Below, piece by piece: positions 6,874 through 9,513 of a stretch of 9,513 bases of DNA (its first letter is position 1; each line of letters opens with the position of its first letter). The notes beneath the pieces are model-generated. The model did not search any database and had not been told where the DNA came from. It was given only the letters and a program-made list of their open reading frames with translations. Made by a program: the position numbers and the translations under genes. This DNA is from Bacillota bacterium (GTDB lineage Bacteria > Bacillota > Clostridia > Acetivibrionales > DSM-1351). Where the stretch lies: positions 1 to 9,513 of the forward strand of contig JAEWAX010000059.1 of assembly GCA_023391425.1 (NCBI GenBank), written 5' to 3'.

Positions 6874-9273
6874 ATGAAAAGGATAAATCTTAACTTTGAT
6901 TGGCAATACAGAATGGATTTCAAGGATGAGTATGTTGAGGCTGGAGATAATGTTGAAGGCTTTGAACTGGTAAACATACCACATACAAATAAAGTTCTTG
7001 ATTACAACAATTTCGATGAGTCTGAGTATCAGTTTGTTTCTTGCTATAGAAAGCAAGTTCTCATAACTTCTGAATATAGTGGCAAAGCAGTTATTTTAAA
7101 GTTTGAAGGGATTGCTTCCTATGCCAAGCTATACATAAATGGTCAATATGTAGCTGAGCATTTTGGTGGCTATACACCATTTGAAATAGATATTTCTGAA
7201 AAGGTGCTTTATGGAGAAGAGAACCTTTTTGTAATAGTCTGTGATTCAACAGAAAGGTCTGATATTCCTCCGTTTGGAAAGGTTATTGACTATTTGACTT
7301 ATGGTGGAATATACCGTGAGGTATGGTTGGAAATCAAAGAGAAAACATATATTAAGGATATTTTTATTAGGACTTTTAATGTTTTGGATAATGCAAAAAC
7401 AGTAGATATAGATGTAGAACTCTCTGGGCAATGTGAGGACGCGAATATTTTATTTCAGATATTAAATAAAAACAATGATATGGTGAGTTGCTTCTCATAC
7501 AACTTGGGCAAAGAAAAAAAGGGAAGTATAAGAGGACGAGTTTCAAATGTGGTACTTTGGGATTTGGAAAATCCAAATTTATATAAATTAAGAGCTATGC
7601 TAAAACAAAATGGAAAATTACTTGATGAAACCAGCTTAAACTTTGGTTTCAGAGAGGTTTGCTTCAGACCTGATGGATTCTATATTAATGGGCGAAAGAC
7701 TAAACTGATTGGACTCAACAGGCACCAATCCTATCCATATGTGGGATATGCAATGCCAGAAGCAGCACAAAAAAAGGATGCAGATATTTTGAAGTTCGAG
7801 CTTGGGGTAAACATTGTCAGAACATCACATTACCCGCAGTCAAAGCATTTCTTGAATAGATGTGATGAAATAGGACTTCTGGTATTTGAAGAAATTCCAG
7901 GTTGGCAACATTTAGGACAAGGGAAATGGAGAGACATCGTTTGTCAAAATCTAAATGACATGATTATTCGTGACAGAAACCATCCAAGCATTGTTATATG
8001 GGGTGTTAGAGTCAATGAATCAGCTGACTGCGATGAATTATATATTAATACAAACAAAATAGCGCATGGGTTGGATAATACAAGGCAAACAGGTGGGGTA
8101 AGAAATTTTAAGGATAGCCATTTACTTGAGGATGTTTATACTTATAATGATTTTATTCATATAGGAAGCAACACAGCACTCGATCAACCAAACAAGGTCA
8201 CAAAAACTAACGCACCATACTTGGTTACTGAACACAACGGTCATATGTTTCCAACAAAACGTTTTGACGATGAAGAAAAAAGACTAGAACATGCATTTAG
8301 GCATATGAGGGTTATCGACAATATGATGGGGAGCCCGCGCATAAGTGGGGCTATTGGTTGGTGTATGTTTGACTACAATACTCACAAGGACTTTGGAAGT
8401 GGTGATAGAATATGCTACCATGGTGTTGGAGACATGTTCAGGATACCAAAGCTTGCATGGTATGCTTATGCTTCTCAACAAGATAGTACTCCTATAATGG
8501 AGATATCTTCAGCAATGGATATTGGAGAGCATCCTGCTGGTGATATAGGAACAGTGTATGCTTTTACAAATTGTGATTATATAAAGTTATTTAAAAATGA
8601 TGAATTAATTAAGGTTTTTTATCCCGATAAAAAGCAATTCCCAAATGTTAAACATCCCCCAATAAAGATTGATGACTTTATAGGAGAGTTGCTTCAGAAA
8701 TATGAGAACTTTTCTGCTAGGGATTCAGATAGGCTGAAAAGTGTATTGAGAGCAGCCTCGCAATTTGGACTTAATTTACCACTTGGTTCAAAAATAGCAA
8801 TGGGAAGACTAATGCTTAAATATAAGTTATCTCTAGATGATGGTATGAGATTGTTTGGAACATACGTTAGCAATTGGGGTGGACAGAGAATATCCTTTAA
8901 GTTTGAGGGATATAAAGGCGGACAACTTGTAAAAACAGTAATTAAAACTACTTCAACCTTAGCTCATCTAGAAGTACTTCCAGATAGCCTACAGCTTAAC
9001 GAAAGTGAAACCTACGATGTAACTAGAATTGTTATGAAAGCACTTGATGAAAATGGTAATTTGCTAACCTATTCAAATGATGCAATGAATTTAGCTACAG
9101 AAGGACCAATAGAGATTATTGGGCCTAAGTATATAGCACTAATCGGTGGTGTAAGGGCTTTCTGGATTAAAACCACTGGGGCATCCGGAACAGGCATTGT
9201 AATCATAACGTCTGAAAAGTATGGTGATTCCAAAATAGAAATCGAAGTGAATAAATCAAGTATACACGCATAA
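6874..9273 (+). CDS. Glycoside hydrolase family 2, probable beta-galactosidase
   Basis: This is a 799-residue cytoplasmic GH2 enzyme, expected to remove beta-linked terminal sugars by a retaining mechanism. The ATG at 6874 is chosen because AAAGGAG (6861-6867) lies six bases before it; an in-frame ATG at 6832 adds 14 residues but has no such site. The N-terminal sugar-binding domain contains LKFEGIASYAKLYING and HFGGYTPFEIDI (about 75-107). An immunoglobulin-like middle domain precedes the TIM barrel, which holds GLNRHQSYP (280-288), TSHYP (317-321), the acid/base E382 in WGVRVNES and the nucleophile E453 in LVTEHNG. W496 is a likely sugar-platform residue. The NxKG motif of beta-glucuronidases is absent, which favours galactosidase. 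After the barrel come a DUF4982-like strand region, a helical insertion (about 601-660) and a final Ig-like domain. There is no signal peptide or transporter gene nearby; the exact substrate is uncertain. Confidence 0.93.
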   Translation: MKRINLNFDWQYRMDFKDEYVEAGDNVEGFELVNIPHTNKVLDYNNFDESEYQFVSCYRKQVLITSEYSGKAVILKFEGIASYAKLYINGQYVAEHFGGYTPFEIDISEKVLYGEENLFVIVCDSTERSDIPPFGKVIDYLTYGGIYREVWLEIKEKTYIKDIFIRTFNVLDNAKTVDIDVELSGQCEDANILFQILNKNNDMVSCFSYNLGKEKKGSIRGRVSNVVLWDLENPNLYKLRAMLKQNGKLLDETSLNFGFREVCFRPDGFYINGRKTKLIGLNRHQSYPYVGYAMPEAAQKKDADILKFELGVNIVRTSHYPQSKHFLNRCDEIGLLVFEEIPGWQHLGQGKWRDIVCQNLNDMIIRDRNHPSIVIWGVRVNESADCDELYINTNKIAHGLDNTRQTGGVRNFKDSHLLEDVYTYNDFIHIGSNTALDQPNKVTKTNAPYLVTEHNGHMFPTKRFDDEEKRLEHAFRHMRVIDNMMGSPRISGAIGWCMFDYNTHKDFGSGDRICYHGVGDMFRIPKLAWYAYASQQDSTPIMEISSAMDIGEHPAGDIGTVYAFTNCDYIKLFKNDELIKVFYPDKKQFPNVKHPPIKIDDFIGELLQKYENFSARDSDRLKSVLRAASQFGLNLPLGSKIAMGRLMLKYKLSLDDGMRLFGTYVSNWGGQRISFKFEGYKGGQLVKTVIKTTSTLAHLEVLPDSLQLNESETYDVTRIVMKALDENGNLLTYSNDAMNLATEGPIEIIGPKYIALIGGVRAFWIKTTGASGTGIVIITSEKYGDSKIEIEVNKSSIHA

Positions 9274-9295
9274 GTCACTAACTAAATAAAACGTA

Positions 9296-9323
9296 ACTTT
9301 TTTCCTCTAAAAGTCATAATATG
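9296..9323 (+). promoter_or_regulatory. Sigma-K-like promoter ahead of the repeat protein gene
   Basis: AC (9296-9297), a 17-base spacer and CATAATATG (9315-9323) resemble the late mother-cell sigma-K pattern AC, 16-17 bases, CATAnnnTA, with one mismatch at the last base. The start would fall near 9330, about 38 bases before the GTG. The pattern is short and the DNA AT-rich, so chance matches are easy; the spore-coat look of the gene raises its likelihood. Confidence 0.4.
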
Positions 9324-9360
9324 TAATATAGAACCCTGTTAATGTTAAATTTAGAGGAGG
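9301..9360 (+). repeat. Inverted repeat that can pair with the ribosome binding site
   Basis: TTTCCTCTAAA (9301-9311) can pair with TTTAGAGGAGG (9350-9360): nine Watson-Crick pairs plus two U-G pairs across a 38-base loop. The right arm is the whole Shine-Dalgarno sequence of the repeat protein gene. In an RNA that starts upstream, such as glycosidase read-through, the site could be masked. An RNA starting at the sigma-K-like promoter inside the loop would lack the left arm. Confidence 0.5.
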
Positions 9361-9367
9361 TATATTT

Positions 9368-9513
9368 GTGCAAAATTATAATAGGCCATATGTTAAAAAT
9401 AATATGATGGGCCCCAATTATGCTAATAGTATGATGAACCCCAACATGAACCCTAGCATGAACCCTAGCATGGGCCCCAACATGAGCCCCAACATGAACC
9501 CCAACATGAGCCC
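9368..9513 (+). CDS. Tandem-repeat protein of spore-coat character, 5' end only
   Basis: An AGAGGAGG site (9353-9360) is followed after seven bases by GTG at 9368, opening a frame that continues past the window edge (48 codons visible). The protein begins MQNYNRPYVKNNMMGPNYANS and from residue 23 becomes tetrapeptides MNPN, MNPS, MNPS, MGPN, MSPN, MNPN, then MS-. Low-complexity Met/Asn/Pro proteins of this type occur among clostridial spore coat or exosporium proteins, but I cannot match this one to a named family. No signal peptide is present, which agrees with mother-cell synthesis. The codons in the repeat are rich in C at the third position (AAC, CCC, AGC, GGC), unlike the AT-rich genes beside it. 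No terminator separates it from the glycosidase 94 bases upstream, but it probably has its own promoter. Confidence 0.75.
   Translation, partial: MQNYNRPYVKNNMMGPNYANSMMNPNMNPSMNPSMGPNMSPNMNPNMS
9434..9513 (+). repeat. 12-bp coding tandem repeat (minisatellite)
   Basis: Six complete 12-base units and one partial unit follow the pattern ATG-rrC-CCy-ArC, starting at 9434, 9446, 9458, 9470, 9482, 9494 and 9506. Units two and three are identical. Each unit equals four codons, so gain or loss of units keeps the frame. A degenerate earlier copy (MMGPN) lies about 30 bases upstream. Confidence 0.92.

Noticed and set aside
8284..8481. Antisense open frame in the glycosidase gene, with similar ones at 6871-7056, 7246-7576 and 9069-9278
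   Set aside because: All are opposite conserved GH2 sequence and lack ribosome binding sites and promoters.
9434..9513. Regular short repeats suggesting a CRISPR array
   Set aside because: The units are 12 bases long, directly adjacent without spacers, and translate as in-frame tetrapeptides after a good ribosome binding site.

Overview
The window looks like chromosome from an anaerobic, spore-forming, low-GC Gram-positive bacterium of the class Clostridia. The evidence is AT-rich DNA, strong AGGAGG-type ribosome binding sites, two pyruvate:ferredoxin oxidoreductase (PFOR, nifJ) genes, a small protein with the signature of a clostridial spore-surface family, and a tandem-repeat protein of spore-coat character at the right edge. 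The genus cannot be fixed from the sequence alone. There are no rRNA or tRNA genes, insertion sequences, CRISPR arrays or phage genes.

Layout, left to right. Positions 1-844 (minus) hold the N-terminal third of one PFOR, cut by the window edge. After a divergent promoter region, 1123-2397 (plus) encodes a secreted cysteine Ntn-hydrolase of the C45/choloylglycine-hydrolase type. It ends at a long two-way terminator hairpin (2462-2504) shared with the converging second PFOR (2526-6056, minus), which is complete and has every cofactor ligand expected. Upstream of it on the same strand lies a 63-residue DUF3787-type spore protein gene (6155-6346) with a good candidate sigma-E promoter. A largely empty stretch (6362-6831) carries a promoter and a strong hairpin ahead of a cytoplasmic family 2 glycoside hydrolase (6874-9273, plus). 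The window ends inside a gene for a Met-Asn-Pro-Asn type repeat protein (9368 onward), preceded by a sigma-K-like promoter and an inverted repeat that could hide its ribosome binding site.

How the genes fit together. The two PFORs serve central anaerobic metabolism, converting pyruvate to acetyl-CoA and reduced ferredoxin. They are diverged paralogues, not a recent duplication. The hydrolase and the glycosidase appear to be single-gene units for acyl-amide and beta-galactoside-type substrates. The small spore protein and the repeat protein suggest that sporulation genes are scattered among these metabolic genes. No single new multi-gene system is evident. The most interesting signals are regulatory (SD-sequestering repeat, sporulation-type promoters, GH2 leader hairpin) and structural (EF-hand-like loop in the hydrolase propeptide, 12-bp coding minisatellite).
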